Positions 47,885-57,087 of a stretch of 64,000 nt of DNA are shown piece by piece. Where the stretch lies: assembly GCA_015655045.1 (NCBI GenBank), contig JAATFU010000005.1, forward strand, positions 248,001 through 312,000. The letters are read 5' to 3'. This DNA is from Candidatus Saccharimonadota bacterium (GTDB taxonomy: Bacteria > Patescibacteriota > Saccharimonadia > Saccharimonadales > Saccharimonadaceae). The notes beneath the pieces are model-generated. The model was given only the letters and a program-made list of their open reading frames with translations. It had not been told where the DNA came from and ran no database searches. Both the position numbers and the translations under genes were made by a program. Position 1 is the first letter of the stretch. The number at the start of each line of letters is the position of its first letter.

Positions 47885-48210
47885 TAGTGCACAGACCTCT
47901 TCTGTCCCTTAAAGATCAATCGGTAAGAATATTTAGCCGATTGAAATAGTATCCTTCGAGTATGTTTGTATCCTCTCAGGATGAGGCTAGAGATCTGATG
48001 TTCGGAAGGGACGAAGACTAGACGTCTTAGATACTCCTTGTCGTATACATTAATAGCTTCAAGCTGTTTAACTGGGTCTTTATATAAGACTACCTCTATG
48101 TTTGGGTTCATACTTAGTTGTGGGGTATTTTGAGATTGCTGAAACCTTAATAGTGCGTTGATTATTCCATGGTCAAGCTTTTGGGCAACCGTCTTTAGTC
48201 TCTCAATCAT
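47884..48210 (-). CDS. Hypothetical protein in ABC-exporter/GT operon
   Basis: 108 aa ORF with overlaps on both sides. Confidence 0.6.
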   Translation of the reverse strand: MIERLKTVAQKLDHGIINALLRFQQSQNTPQLSMNPNIEVVLYKDPVKQLEAINVYDKEYLRRLVFVPSEHQISSLILRGYKHTRRILFQSAKYSYRLIFKGQKRSVH

Positions 48211-49415
48211 ATCCTCTCACTATTACGAAAAGCTTCTAGCTCCATTAGCGGATACGTAATCATGCCCGTGGGAGTATTCTTAGCTACCCTAAAGTGAGCT
48301 GCTTCATCCCACCAGTCACATGGAGTTGCTGCAATTGTTTCGGCGGAAACATTTATAAAATACTCTCCATCTCCAAATATGTTTGGTATGGTCCAATTCA
48401 ATTCTATGATTTCGCCTTTTTTGAGGTTCTTAAGTCGCTTGTTCTTGAGCTGAGTGTTCGTGCCTAGAACCAAAACATCTGATGAATTTTTAACAGAGAA
48501 GCCAAACAGACCCTCATCCATATCCTCATTCACCCTTAGCTTAGTCGTAACCCGAAGTGTCTTTGAGTCAATTGTAACCACTGGATCACACCCGACCTCG
48601 GTATAGCGTAGTGCCTTATTCCCCCATCGGTTTTGCTTCTTGCCCTTACTATCAACGTCCTCACTAGAATTTAGGAATAGTTTATCGTATTCTCTGGCAA
48701 CTTTTGCCGATGTCCCAGTTGCTATAACCCTGCTGTTGTCAATCAGGATCGCTCTATCACAATAGTCCCTAATGGCATTCATATCATGGCTAACAAATAT
48801 TACCGTCTTTTTATTCTTCTTTAGTCTTCTAAAATACTCAAAACACTTCCTCTGAAAATCAGCATCCCCCACGGCTAATACTTCGTCAATCAAGAGGATA
48901 TCTGACTCTGCAAGTATGGTTGCGACAGAGAAGGCCAATCGAACCTGCATACCTGACGAATAATTCTTGAGTTTTTGATCCATAAAGCGCTCCAACTCCG
49001 CAAATGAAACAATATCTCGATACTTCACATCTACTTCTTTTTTAGAGAATCCCATTAGTGCACCGTTTAAGTATGCGTTCTCTCTTCCTGTCAGCTCTGG
49101 ATTAAAACCGACACCGAGCTCAATAAAGGGTACTAAACGCCCATTAACTCTTAAGTTACCTTGGGTTGGCAAATATATACCAGCGATTATTTTTAATAGG
49201 GTGCTCTTCCCACTTCCATTACGCCCAACGATTCCAAAGAATTCGCCTTTAGGTATATCAAATGAAATATCCCGAAGAGCATGTTGTGTTTCAAACTTCT
49301 TACGGTTCTTATTAAAAGGATTTATAAATAAACTCTTAACAGTATCGGCTCTTTCGTGTGGAAGACGAAAGTCTTTAGAAACATGCTGAACACTTACGGC
49401 AATATTTTTAGACAT
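48207..49415 (-). CDS. wzt: Polysaccharide ABC transporter ATPase with C-terminal carbohydrate-binding domain
   Basis: 'GIVGRNGSGKSTLLKIIAGIYLPTQG', 'NYSSGMQVRLAFSVA', 'LLIDEVLAVGD'; about 150-aa beta-rich C-terminus as in Wzt. Confidence 0.92.
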   Translation of the reverse strand: MSKNIAVSVQHVSKDFRLPHERADTVKSLFINPFNKNRKKFETQHALRDISFDIPKGEFFGIVGRNGSGKSTLLKIIAGIYLPTQGNLRVNGRLVPFIELGVGFNPELTGRENAYLNGALMGFSKKEVDVKYRDIVSFAELERFMDQKLKNYSSGMQVRLAFSVATILAESDILLIDEVLAVGDADFQRKCFEYFRRLKKNKKTVIFVSHDMNAIRDYCDRAILIDNSRVIATGTSAKVAREYDKLFLNSSEDVDSKGKKQNRWGNKALRYTEVGCDPVVTIDSKTLRVTTKLRVNEDMDEGLFGFSVKNSSDVLVLGTNTQLKNKRLKNLKKGEIIELNWTIPNIFGDGEYFINVSAETIAATPCDWWDEAAHFRVAKNTPTGMITYPLMELEAFRNSERI

Positions 49416-50248
49416 TAGATCTCCTCCGCAAAACCAGGTGAGCGCCTCTTAAAGTAGATCATGGACAGAACCGCTAGAACGATGACAATTGCCAGAGGTA
49501 TTAAAGATGCAAAGGGGTTATGGAATAAGCTAGCAATCGTTACGGTATCACTAGTGACGGCTGTTGCTCTAATATCTTGAATAATCTGGGCAACTGGGTT
49601 GAGCATCATAAGCTTTGCAACGAGTGGGGATGCCGTTACAACAAGTGATATAGGATAAAGAATTGGTGTCGCATAGAAGCCCGCCTGAAGAACCACTTCC
49701 CAGATGTAGTTAATGTCTCGAAACTGCACGTACAGTGCGCTCAACAGAAAAGCAACCCCTAAACCAAAGACGAATAGCTCCACTATTAGCGGAAGAACCC
49801 ATAAAGAGTCGATGCTCAATGTTACACCATTAAGTATCATGAATAGCCCGATGACTACTAGATTAATTGCGAGGTTAATCAATGCAGAGAGCGAACCCGC
49901 CACCACAACTGCATATCGTGGGAAGGCTAATTTTCTCAGTAAGTCACCCTTACCAACAATTGCCGAAAGGCCATTGGTCGTAACCTCAATGAAATAGTTC
50001 CAGAATATAACGCCCGTCAAGAGATAGACTGCATAATGAGGTGTGCTTGAGCCTACCTTTAAGAAATGGACGAACACGACATAGAGAATTGCAAACAATG
50101 CCAATGGCCGCAAGAGTGTCCAAACATAGCCTAGTGCCGAGCCTTTGTAGCGTAACTTAAAGTCAGTAATAACAAGTTGCTTCAGAAGAATCAATGAGTA
50201 ACGGTATTTTGCTTTTAGGCGTTGAAAGGCGTTCACAATACGACTCAT
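49415..50248 (-). CDS. wzm: Polysaccharide ABC-2 transporter permease
   Basis: 'QLVITDFKLRYKGSALGYVWTLLRPLALFAILYVVFVHFLKVG' and six TMs. Confidence 0.92.
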   Translation of the reverse strand: MSRIVNAFQRLKAKYRYSLILLKQLVITDFKLRYKGSALGYVWTLLRPLALFAILYVVFVHFLKVGSSTPHYAVYLLTGVIFWNYFIEVTTNGLSAIVGKGDLLRKLAFPRYAVVVAGSLSALINLAINLVVIGLFMILNGVTLSIDSLWVLPLIVELFVFGLGVAFLLSALYVQFRDINYIWEVVLQAGFYATPILYPISLVVTASPLVAKLMMLNPVAQIIQDIRATAVTSDTVTIASLFHNPFASLIPLAIVIVLAVLSMIYFKRRSPGFAEEI

Positions 50249-50290
50249 TATAGAGGTATCGGCCGTCTAAATCAATGGTATACTATTGAT

Positions 50291-51223
50291 ATGAATGATA
50301 CAGAAATCGTTATAACGGGTGTAAATGGATTCGTTGGCGAACACCTTGCGCGAGAAATTAAACAACAGGGCTATAAGGTTCACGGCATTGGGCGAGAGGC
50401 TGCGGTAAACGATAAAGTAATGACCCTCGTTGACACCTATACGCAATGTAATCTTGTAGAGGAAGGTAGCTTTAAGGATATTCCTTTGCAAAATGTTACG
50501 GCGATTATTCATTTGGCTGGACTTGCTGCTGTTGGAGAGTCTTTTCAAAAGCCTCTTGAGTATCTTACCCAAAATGGCATTATGACCCATAACGTTCTTT
50601 CGTCTGCTTTAGACCAGGGGTTTACAGGTAGAACGGTCGTGATTAGTTCTGGCGCTCTCTATGACGCCCAGCAACCAATGCCCCTTACTGAGTCGTCACA
50701 ACTTGCAGAGAACTCTCCCTACGCGGTTGGGAAGATCCTTGAAGAGAATGTGGGACTCTACTATAAGAATCGTGGACTTGACGTGGTTATTGCTCGTCCT
50801 TTCAATCACATCGGACCCGGCCAGGGCCAAGGCTTTTTGCTGCCGGATCTATATAGCCAAGTTGTTTTGGCTCAAGAAAATAACAGCCAAACAATCTCGG
50901 TTGGTAACCTTACCTCTCGTCGAGACTATACGGATGTCCGCGATATTGTCAAAGCCTATGTACTTCTTGCCTCTGCCAAATCGCTCCAACACGACGTTTA
51001 TAACATCGCTTCGGGTGTTAGTCGAGCGGGCGACGAGATACTTGAAACCCTCCTACACGCTATGCAGGCAGCACACTTTGAAGTAACGATTGACCCATCG
51101 AAAGTTCGCCCGACCGATGCCCAGGAGATCATTGGTGATGCTAGTCGGGTGAAGCTCGAACTAGGCTGGCAGCCCGCAATAACACTTGAATCTACTATTC
51201 ACGACTTTATACAAAAAGCGTAG
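50291..51223 (+). CDS. rmd: NAD-dependent epimerase/reductase, GDP-6-deoxy-D-mannose reductase-like
   Basis: 'ITGVNGFVGEHLA', 'SSGALYD', 'SPYAVGK', 'IARPFNHIGPGQGQGFLLPDLYSQVV', 'SRRDYTDVRDIVKAY'; start at 50291. Confidence 0.8.
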   Translation: MNDTEIVITGVNGFVGEHLAREIKQQGYKVHGIGREAAVNDKVMTLVDTYTQCNLVEEGSFKDIPLQNVTAIIHLAGLAAVGESFQKPLEYLTQNGIMTHNVLSSALDQGFTGRTVVISSGALYDAQQPMPLTESSQLAENSPYAVGKILEENVGLYYKNRGLDVVIARPFNHIGPGQGQGFLLPDLYSQVVLAQENNSQTISVGNLTSRRDYTDVRDIVKAYVLLASAKSLQHDVYNIASGVSRAGDEILETLLHAMQAAHFEVTIDPSKVRPTDAQEIIGDASRVKLELGWQPAITLESTIHDFIQKA

Positions 51224-51784
51224 CTATTTAAGCTGCTTCTTCAGGTACTGCGGTAGTGTGAGTGCGAGGGCGGTAATATTATAGGTTGTATCAAAAATAC
51301 CACCGTAATCTTCCATATCGGCCTGAATGAGATGAACTGGGCTAATCGTTTCGGTCTGTTCGTGCGCCGTGTTGCTCACTTTGCGCGCAGAACGAGCCCG
51401 TACGATATGGATAACGTGGTCTAACTTTGAGGGATATTCATAGGTTGTTTGAATCAGTTCTAGGTCATCGGAAGCATAGCCCGTCTCTTCAAGTAGCTCT
51501 TTGGCAGCGGTTTCAAGTGGTGATAGGCCATTTTCGACACTCCCAGATGGAAGGTTCAGCACTACCTTGTCGATAGCATACTTATACTCAAACTGGGTAA
51601 TCAACTGGTCGTTTTCATCAGTTGCAACTACCACAACCCCGCTTGGCAGCGTAACGGTCGAGTAGTCTTCGATAATAGCACCTGAAGGCAATGCGATCTT
51701 ATCGCTATATACCTTCAAGAATTGTGTATCAATCACCGTTTGTCGGCCTAACCTCTTCCAGTGTGGCAGGTAGTCAGTGGCCAC
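51224..51784 (-). CDS. NUDIX hydrolase
   Basis: Nudix box 'GSVENGLSPLETAAKELLEETGYASDDLE'. Confidence 0.92.
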   Translation of the reverse strand: MATDYLPHWKRLGRQTVIDTQFLKVYSDKIALPSGAIIEDYSTVTLPSGVVVVATDENDQLITQFEYKYAIDKVVLNLPSGSVENGLSPLETAAKELLEETGYASDDLELIQTTYEYPSKLDHVIHIVRARSARKVSNTAHEQTETISPVHLIQADMEDYGGIFDTTYNITALALTLPQYLKKQLK

Positions 51785-51786
51785 AG

Positions 51787-52785
51787 CTAAATCTTCGTGG
51801 ATTCGATTGCCAGGTCATGTTCGACCATAAGCTTCACAAGTCCAGGGAAATCTACTTCACGCGTCCAGCCTAGCTCTTTTTCGGCTTTGGTTGGATCGCC
51901 CAAAAGGACATCGACTTCGGCGGGGCGCATAAATGCAGGATTTTGCTTGACGTATGGCTTCCAGTCATCAATCCCCACTTCTTTAAAGGCAAGTTCAAGA
52001 AATTCCTCGATCGAGTGTGTCTCACCCGTAGCAAGCACATAATCTTTTGGTTCATCTTGTTGGAGCATCATCCACATACCCTTCACGTAATCACCAGCGT
52101 ACCCCCAGTCACGCTTTGGCCATAGATCACCCAGCTCAATATCATCTTGCAGACCAAGTTTAATACGGGCGACTGCATTTGTGATCTTTCGAGTGACGAA
52201 CTCAATACCCCGGCGTTCACCTTCGTGATTGAATAAAATACCAGAAACAGCAAACATTTTATAGCTTTCTCGGTAGTTCCGAGTGATCCAATACCCATAT
52301 AGCTTAGCGACACCATATGGACTGCGTGGGTGGAAGGCGGCATCTTCGGTATAGCCATTCTCTGGGCGGTTGTACGCAAGGCCACCAAACATTTCAGAGG
52401 TTGATGCCTGATAGAATCGAACTTTATTCTCAGGATCCGTTAGACGAATCGCTTCAAGCATATTTAAGACACCTTTCCCTGTCACATCACTGGTGAGTTG
52501 AGGGTCTTTGAATGAATAGCCCACATGACTAATAGCCCCCAGGTTATAGACTTCATGTGGCGTCGCTTGTTGCATAGCGCGAATAAGAGATGACTGATCA
52601 GTTAAATCACCGTCAATGAGTGTGACATATGGGAATTCGGCTACGACGGCTTCACGCTTTGGATTGTGCTGGCCCCGAATAATTCCAAAGACTTCATAAC
52701 CTTTTTCATGAAGAAGTTCGGCAAGATGACCGCCATCTTGTCCTGTGATTCCTGTAATTAATGCTCGTTTTTTAACATCGGCCAT
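51787..52785 (-). CDS. gmd: GDP-mannose 4,6-dehydratase
   Basis: 'ALITGITGQDGGHLAELLHEKGYEVFGIIR', 'YQASTSEMFG', 'SPYGVAKLYGYWI', 'GILFNHEGERRG'. Confidence 0.95.
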   Translation of the reverse strand: MADVKKRALITGITGQDGGHLAELLHEKGYEVFGIIRGQHNPKREAVVAEFPYVTLIDGDLTDQSSLIRAMQQATPHEVYNLGAISHVGYSFKDPQLTSDVTGKGVLNMLEAIRLTDPENKVRFYQASTSEMFGGLAYNRPENGYTEDAAFHPRSPYGVAKLYGYWITRNYRESYKMFAVSGILFNHEGERRGIEFVTRKITNAVARIKLGLQDDIELGDLWPKRDWGYAGDYVKGMWMMLQQDEPKDYVLATGETHSIEEFLELAFKEVGIDDWKPYVKQNPAFMRPAEVDVLLGDPTKAEKELGWTREVDFPGLVKLMVEHDLAIESTKI

Positions 52786-52908
52786 ATATAGTAATTCCTC
52801 GCAGATATGTTGTGTTTATAAGACAAAGCCTATTATACATAAATAAGCAGAATGAATAAACCGAAGGACCATTTGTCCCCTCTCTCATCTTGCTGTAGGC
52901 TAGAAAGA

Positions 52909-53979
52909 GTGAAGTTATTAGAATACGAAGCCAAACAACTGCTTGCCGACGCTGGTGTACTCGTGCCGGTCTCGTCCCTTGTCCAAACTAGCGAGGCTTT
53001 GAGCCTGCCCCTACCGGTCGTTCTCAAGTCCCAGGTGCCTATTGGGGGGCGGGGTAAACTTGGGGGGGTACAGATTATCGAGCAGGTAGCTGAGCTGGCT
53101 GATGCCGTCGAAGCCCTCCTGGTGCTCGACATCAAAGGCTATCTGCCTACGGTACTGTTAGCCGAAGAGAAGCTCCTCATTCAGCACGAGCATTACTTAG
53201 CGCTACGGATTGATCGTATTGAAGGTGTTGTCCAACTAATGGCCCATCCCAAAGGCGGCGTCGAGATTGAAACCCATACCAGTGGCTTTTTTACCCGAAC
53301 CTTTGAACCAGATCAGGTTGAAGCGATTGCCAGCCAGCTCGCACTCAGCTGGGGATACGAGGAGACGCTGCCCGCAACTTTACTCCAGTACTTGCTCACT
53401 GACCTGTATGACTGTTTCGTGGCTAACGATGCCACCTTACTTGAGATTAATCCGCTCATCTATACCACTGAGGGCACATTTATCGCGGGTGACTGTAAGA
53501 TGGAGCTTGATGATAACGCCGCCTTTCGTCACGACTGGCAGTTTGAAGCTAAGTCAACTGAAACCAACTTTGTGACCCTTGATCTTGCTGGCACCATTGC
53601 GACGATCGCCAACGGGGCAGGTCTTGCCATGGCAACGGTTGATGCCGTAGCCGATAGTGGCCTCGTACCCGCTAACTTCCTCGATATTGGTGGGGGGTCT
53701 GATATTAAGAGCCTGCTGCTAGCGTTTGAGCGCCTGATGGGCTTTACGCACCTTCAGGGTATCATTATTAACATCGTCGCCGGGATTAGTCGCTGTGACG
53801 AAATAGCGCGAGCTATCATTGCCGCCCAGGCTCACATACCGACGCTTCCCCCACTCTATATTCGCCTAGCGGGGACGAATTACGAGGAGGCGATGGAGTT
53901 ACTAACCGATGCCGGGATTGCGACGCTACCTACCCTTGAAGACTGCATCATTGAGGCTCAGGAGGCACACCACTTGTGA
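52909..53979 (+). CDS. sucC: Succinyl-CoA synthetase beta subunit (ADP-forming)
   Basis: 'KLLEYEAKQLLADAGVLVP', 'GGRGKLGGV', 'EINPLIYT', 'NFLDIGGGSD'; GTG start at 52909 preferred. Confidence 0.9.
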   Translation: MKLLEYEAKQLLADAGVLVPVSSLVQTSEALSLPLPVVLKSQVPIGGRGKLGGVQIIEQVAELADAVEALLVLDIKGYLPTVLLAEEKLLIQHEHYLALRIDRIEGVVQLMAHPKGGVEIETHTSGFFTRTFEPDQVEAIASQLALSWGYEETLPATLLQYLLTDLYDCFVANDATLLEINPLIYTTEGTFIAGDCKMELDDNAAFRHDWQFEAKSTETNFVTLDLAGTIATIANGAGLAMATVDAVADSGLVPANFLDIGGGSDIKSLLLAFERLMGFTHLQGIIINIVAGISRCDEIARAIIAAQAHIPTLPPLYIRLAGTNYEEAMELLTDAGIATLPTLEDCIIEAQEAHHL

Positions 53980-54848
53980 ATCTCGAACTCTTTCAGGCCC
54001 AAAACGTTATTATTCAGGGTATTACTGGTATGCATGGTTCCTTCCAGGCTCGTGCCATGGTTGAAGCGGGCACCCATATCGTAGCAGGCACCTCACCGAG
54101 TAAAGCTGGCTCCTTAGTAGATGAGATTCCTGTCTATAATACGGTCGCAGACATTCAAGCTGATTTCTCGGTTGATGCCAGTGTCATCTTTGTGCCCGCA
54201 CCAATGGCGATGGATGCTATCCTCGAAGCAGTTGATGCGCACATTCCGCTGATTATCTGTATTACCGAAGGGATTCCCCTCCACGATATGATCGAGGTTC
54301 GAAGGATCCTTGCTACCTCCGAGAGCATCTTGATTGGACCGAACTCACCAGGTATATTAGTGCCCGATGAGCTGAAGCTTGGTATCATCCCCGCTCACTT
54401 GTCACTAGCCGGCTCAGTCGCCATTGTCAGCCGGTCTGGTACCCTGACTTATGAGACTATGGCGGGTCTGAGCGAGCGTGGCATTGGCCAGCGCTACGTG
54501 ATCGGTATTGGAGGCGACCCCATCCACGGCACCAGTTTTATAGACTGTCTCGAACTATTTGAACACGACCCCCACGTGAGCTCAATCGTATTGATTGGGG
54601 AAGTGGGGGGGACCGAAGAGCTCCTGGCTGCCGACTATATTGCTGGTTCGATTACCAAGCCCGTCTATGGCTACGTGGCGGGACATCACGCCCCCGCCGG
54701 CGTCCAACTGGGACACGCTGGAGCAATCCTGGGTAGTCAGAATGAATCAGCCGCCGCCAAGACAGGCGCCTTGAAAAAGGCCGGTGTGAAGACCGCCACA
54801 AGTATCACGAGTCTGCTTAGCCTCATCGCTGCCGATCACTCGTTCTGA
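53976..54848 (+). CDS. sucD: Succinyl-CoA synthetase alpha subunit
   Basis: 'QGITGMHGSFQARAMVEAGTHIVAGTSPSK', 'VQLGHAGAILG' with catalytic His; GTGA overlap with sucC. Confidence 0.92.
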   Translation: MNLELFQAQNVIIQGITGMHGSFQARAMVEAGTHIVAGTSPSKAGSLVDEIPVYNTVADIQADFSVDASVIFVPAPMAMDAILEAVDAHIPLIICITEGIPLHDMIEVRRILATSESILIGPNSPGILVPDELKLGIIPAHLSLAGSVAIVSRSGTLTYETMAGLSERGIGQRYVIGIGGDPIHGTSFIDCLELFEHDPHVSSIVLIGEVGGTEELLAADYIAGSITKPVYGYVAGHHAPAGVQLGHAGAILGSQNESAAAKTGALKKAGVKTATSITSLLSLIAADHSF

Positions 54849-54873
54849 TAGTTGCCATGGTATACTGGTAGCA

Positions 54874-55821
54874 ATGAAAAAGATTAGTATTCTGATCCCC
54901 GCGTATAACGAACAAGAGGTGTTAGAGCATCTCTACCAGCGGCTCGGTAAGCTCGCTAATGACAACAAAGATTACCAGTTTGAGTTCCTGTTCGTCAACG
55001 ACGGTAGTCGAGACAAGACACTTGAAATCATTAAGAAGTACGCCGCCAAAGACTCTCAAGTCTCCTACATTAATCTGTCACGTAACTTCGGGAAAGAAAT
55101 CGCTATGATTGCGGGGCTAGATCACGTCACCGGTGATGCGGCAGTGATTATTGATGCCGATCTACAAGATCCGCCCGAACTTATTCCTGAGATGATTCAG
55201 TACTGGGAAGAGGGCTATGATGACGTCTACGCCAAGCGTCGTTCTCGGGCTGGTGAGAGTTGGTTGAAAAAGCTTACCTCTTCAGTCTTTTATAAAGTCC
55301 TCCAAAAGGCCACCGACATCCCTATTCAGCGCGATACCGGCGATTTTCGTTTGTTAGATCGGCGAGCAATTGACGCGGTCACCAAGATCCGTGATAAGAA
55401 CCGCTACACGAAGGGGTACTTTAGCTGGATTGGCTACAAGAAAAAAGAGATTCTCTATGACCGTGACCCTCGCGCTGCTGGTGAAACCCACTGGAATTAC
55501 CTTAAACTCGCTAACCTCGCCATCGATGGCATTGTTTCCTTTACGATCGCACCGTTACGCCTGGCAACGTTTCTTGGTGTAGTTATTTCTTTCTTTAGCT
55601 TCGTGTATATTATTTTCTTAGTGGTACGAACCCTGTTTTTTGAGAATGACCTGGCGGGTTATCCTTCAATGATGGCGGTTATCTTATTCCTCGGTGGCGT
55701 CCAGTTACTTTCACTAGGCATTATTGGTGAATACATTGGCCGCATCTTTAATGAATCAAAAGACCGACCACTCTATTTAGTTGAGGAGTATCATGCACAA
55801 CCTGATCAAAAAGCACGCTGA
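54874..55821 (+). CDS. GtrB-like glycosyltransferase family 2 with two C-terminal TMs
   Basis: 'ILIPAYNEQEVLEHLYQRL', 'FVNDGSRDKTLEII', 'IDADLQDPPELIPEM'. Confidence 0.93.
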   Translation: MKKISILIPAYNEQEVLEHLYQRLGKLANDNKDYQFEFLFVNDGSRDKTLEIIKKYAAKDSQVSYINLSRNFGKEIAMIAGLDHVTGDAAVIIDADLQDPPELIPEMIQYWEEGYDDVYAKRRSRAGESWLKKLTSSVFYKVLQKATDIPIQRDTGDFRLLDRRAIDAVTKIRDKNRYTKGYFSWIGYKKKEILYDRDPRAAGETHWNYLKLANLAIDGIVSFTIAPLRLATFLGVVISFFSFVYIIFLVVRTLFFENDLAGYPSMMAVILFLGGVQLLSLGIIGEYIGRIFNESKDRPLYLVEEYHAQPDQKAR

Positions 55822-56209
55822 GAAGCTCCGCTTCGCTATTGTCGGTGGCCTGAATACTCTGATTGATTTTGGTATTTTGTTTAGTTTAGTAGCACTTGGT
55901 CTCCCGACCCTGCCGAGTAATATCATCTCTACCTCGGTTGCCTTAATCTTTAGCTTCTTTGCAAACAAGAGCTTTACTTTTAAGGCTGGTGGCAAGATAT
56001 CATCTCGTCAGGTAGGACTCTTTTTAGGCATTACACTGGTGGGGCTCTGGGTTATTCAACCAATCCTAATCGAAACCGTCCAACGGGCACTGGCCTCGTT
56101 GAACCTTAACAGCTTTATTGTCCTCTTTATTGGGAAGTTGATTGCCACAATAGCAACGTTGATTTGGAACTACCTTCTCTACCGTCGGTTTGTTTTTAAG
56201 AAAGTGTAG
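55793..56209 (+). CDS. GtrA family protein
   Basis: 'RFAIVGGLNTLIDFGILFSLV...FFANKSFTFKAGG...WNYLLYRRFVF'. Confidence 0.9.
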   Translation: MHNLIKKHAEKLRFAIVGGLNTLIDFGILFSLVALGLPTLPSNIISTSVALIFSFFANKSFTFKAGGKISSRQVGLFLGITLVGLWVIQPILIETVQRALASLNLNSFIVLFIGKLIATIATLIWNYLLYRRFVFKKV

Positions 56210-56406
56210 TTTATAATAACCCCTCTACGGAAGGGTGGTTGTTGGATAGACCCTTACGGGAATCGCTTGTTTTATAAAAAGTAACAAAAAGAAGGCTTAT
56301 CATTGACAAAAGTATTGCAATATGTCTAAAAATAATATATACTTGTTAGTGAGCATTAGGCTCATTCGATTTTGATCAAGACTCGCCTTCCGGCGGGTCT
56401 TTGAAT

Positions 56407-57006
56407 TTAGTTTCTCATTCGATCCCTGTTGAGCCTATATTCAAAATCTTCTGCAAAAAATATATCCTTAATAACGCCCGTTGCTTTAGCGTCAAAGATT
56501 TCTCGGCCCACGTGGTCGCGTGCACCAAACACAATTGCTTCTTTTCCGTAGGTTTCATGGAGATACTTTAATGCATATACCAAATCACCATCACCCGAGA
56601 ATAAGACGATAGTATCATAGTTATCTCTTTCTCTAATAAGATCTACCGTCATTTCAACGTCAAGGTCGCATTTTTTCTCATAGCCGTTAGCACTATGGAT
56701 ATATTTTACCCGCTTGCTCACTACTTCAAGTGAATTAGCTGCTGCTTGTTCAAGCATACTCCTTGACCAAGGAATTAATTCTGTACCACTCTCATGTGGC
56801 CCGTAGTCAGCCCCATAATAAAAACGTCTGAGAAACTTTTTCTCAGTCGAGAAAGATCGAACCAAACGCGCAAGCTGAGCAATACCGATTAACCACCCAA
56901 GACTTACTTTCCATTTCTCTACATTCCCATAGTCAACTATCACAATTGTTCGTGATCTCTTCACTTCATGTTGTGCTAGATAGTGTTTTATCTGGGTCGG
57001 CTTCAT
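56407..57006 (-). CDS. NYN (PIN-like) domain protein, LabA-like
   Basis: 'RTIVIVDYGNVEKW', 'CDLDVEMTVDLI', 'VLFSGDGDLVYALKYL'. Confidence 0.88.
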   Translation of the reverse strand: MKPTQIKHYLAQHEVKRSRTIVIVDYGNVEKWKVSLGWLIGIAQLARLVRSFSTEKKFLRRFYYGADYGPHESGTELIPWSRSMLEQAAANSLEVVSKRVKYIHSANGYEKKCDLDVEMTVDLIRERDNYDTIVLFSGDGDLVYALKYLHETYGKEAIVFGARDHVGREIFDAKATGVIKDIFFAEDFEYRLNRDRMRN

Positions 57007-57087
57007 ACATTCATTTTATCATAAGCTTTTTGAGAGATCCTTTTGCCCAACTATCCACTCTGTCGTAATTCCTATATACTAAGCTTA

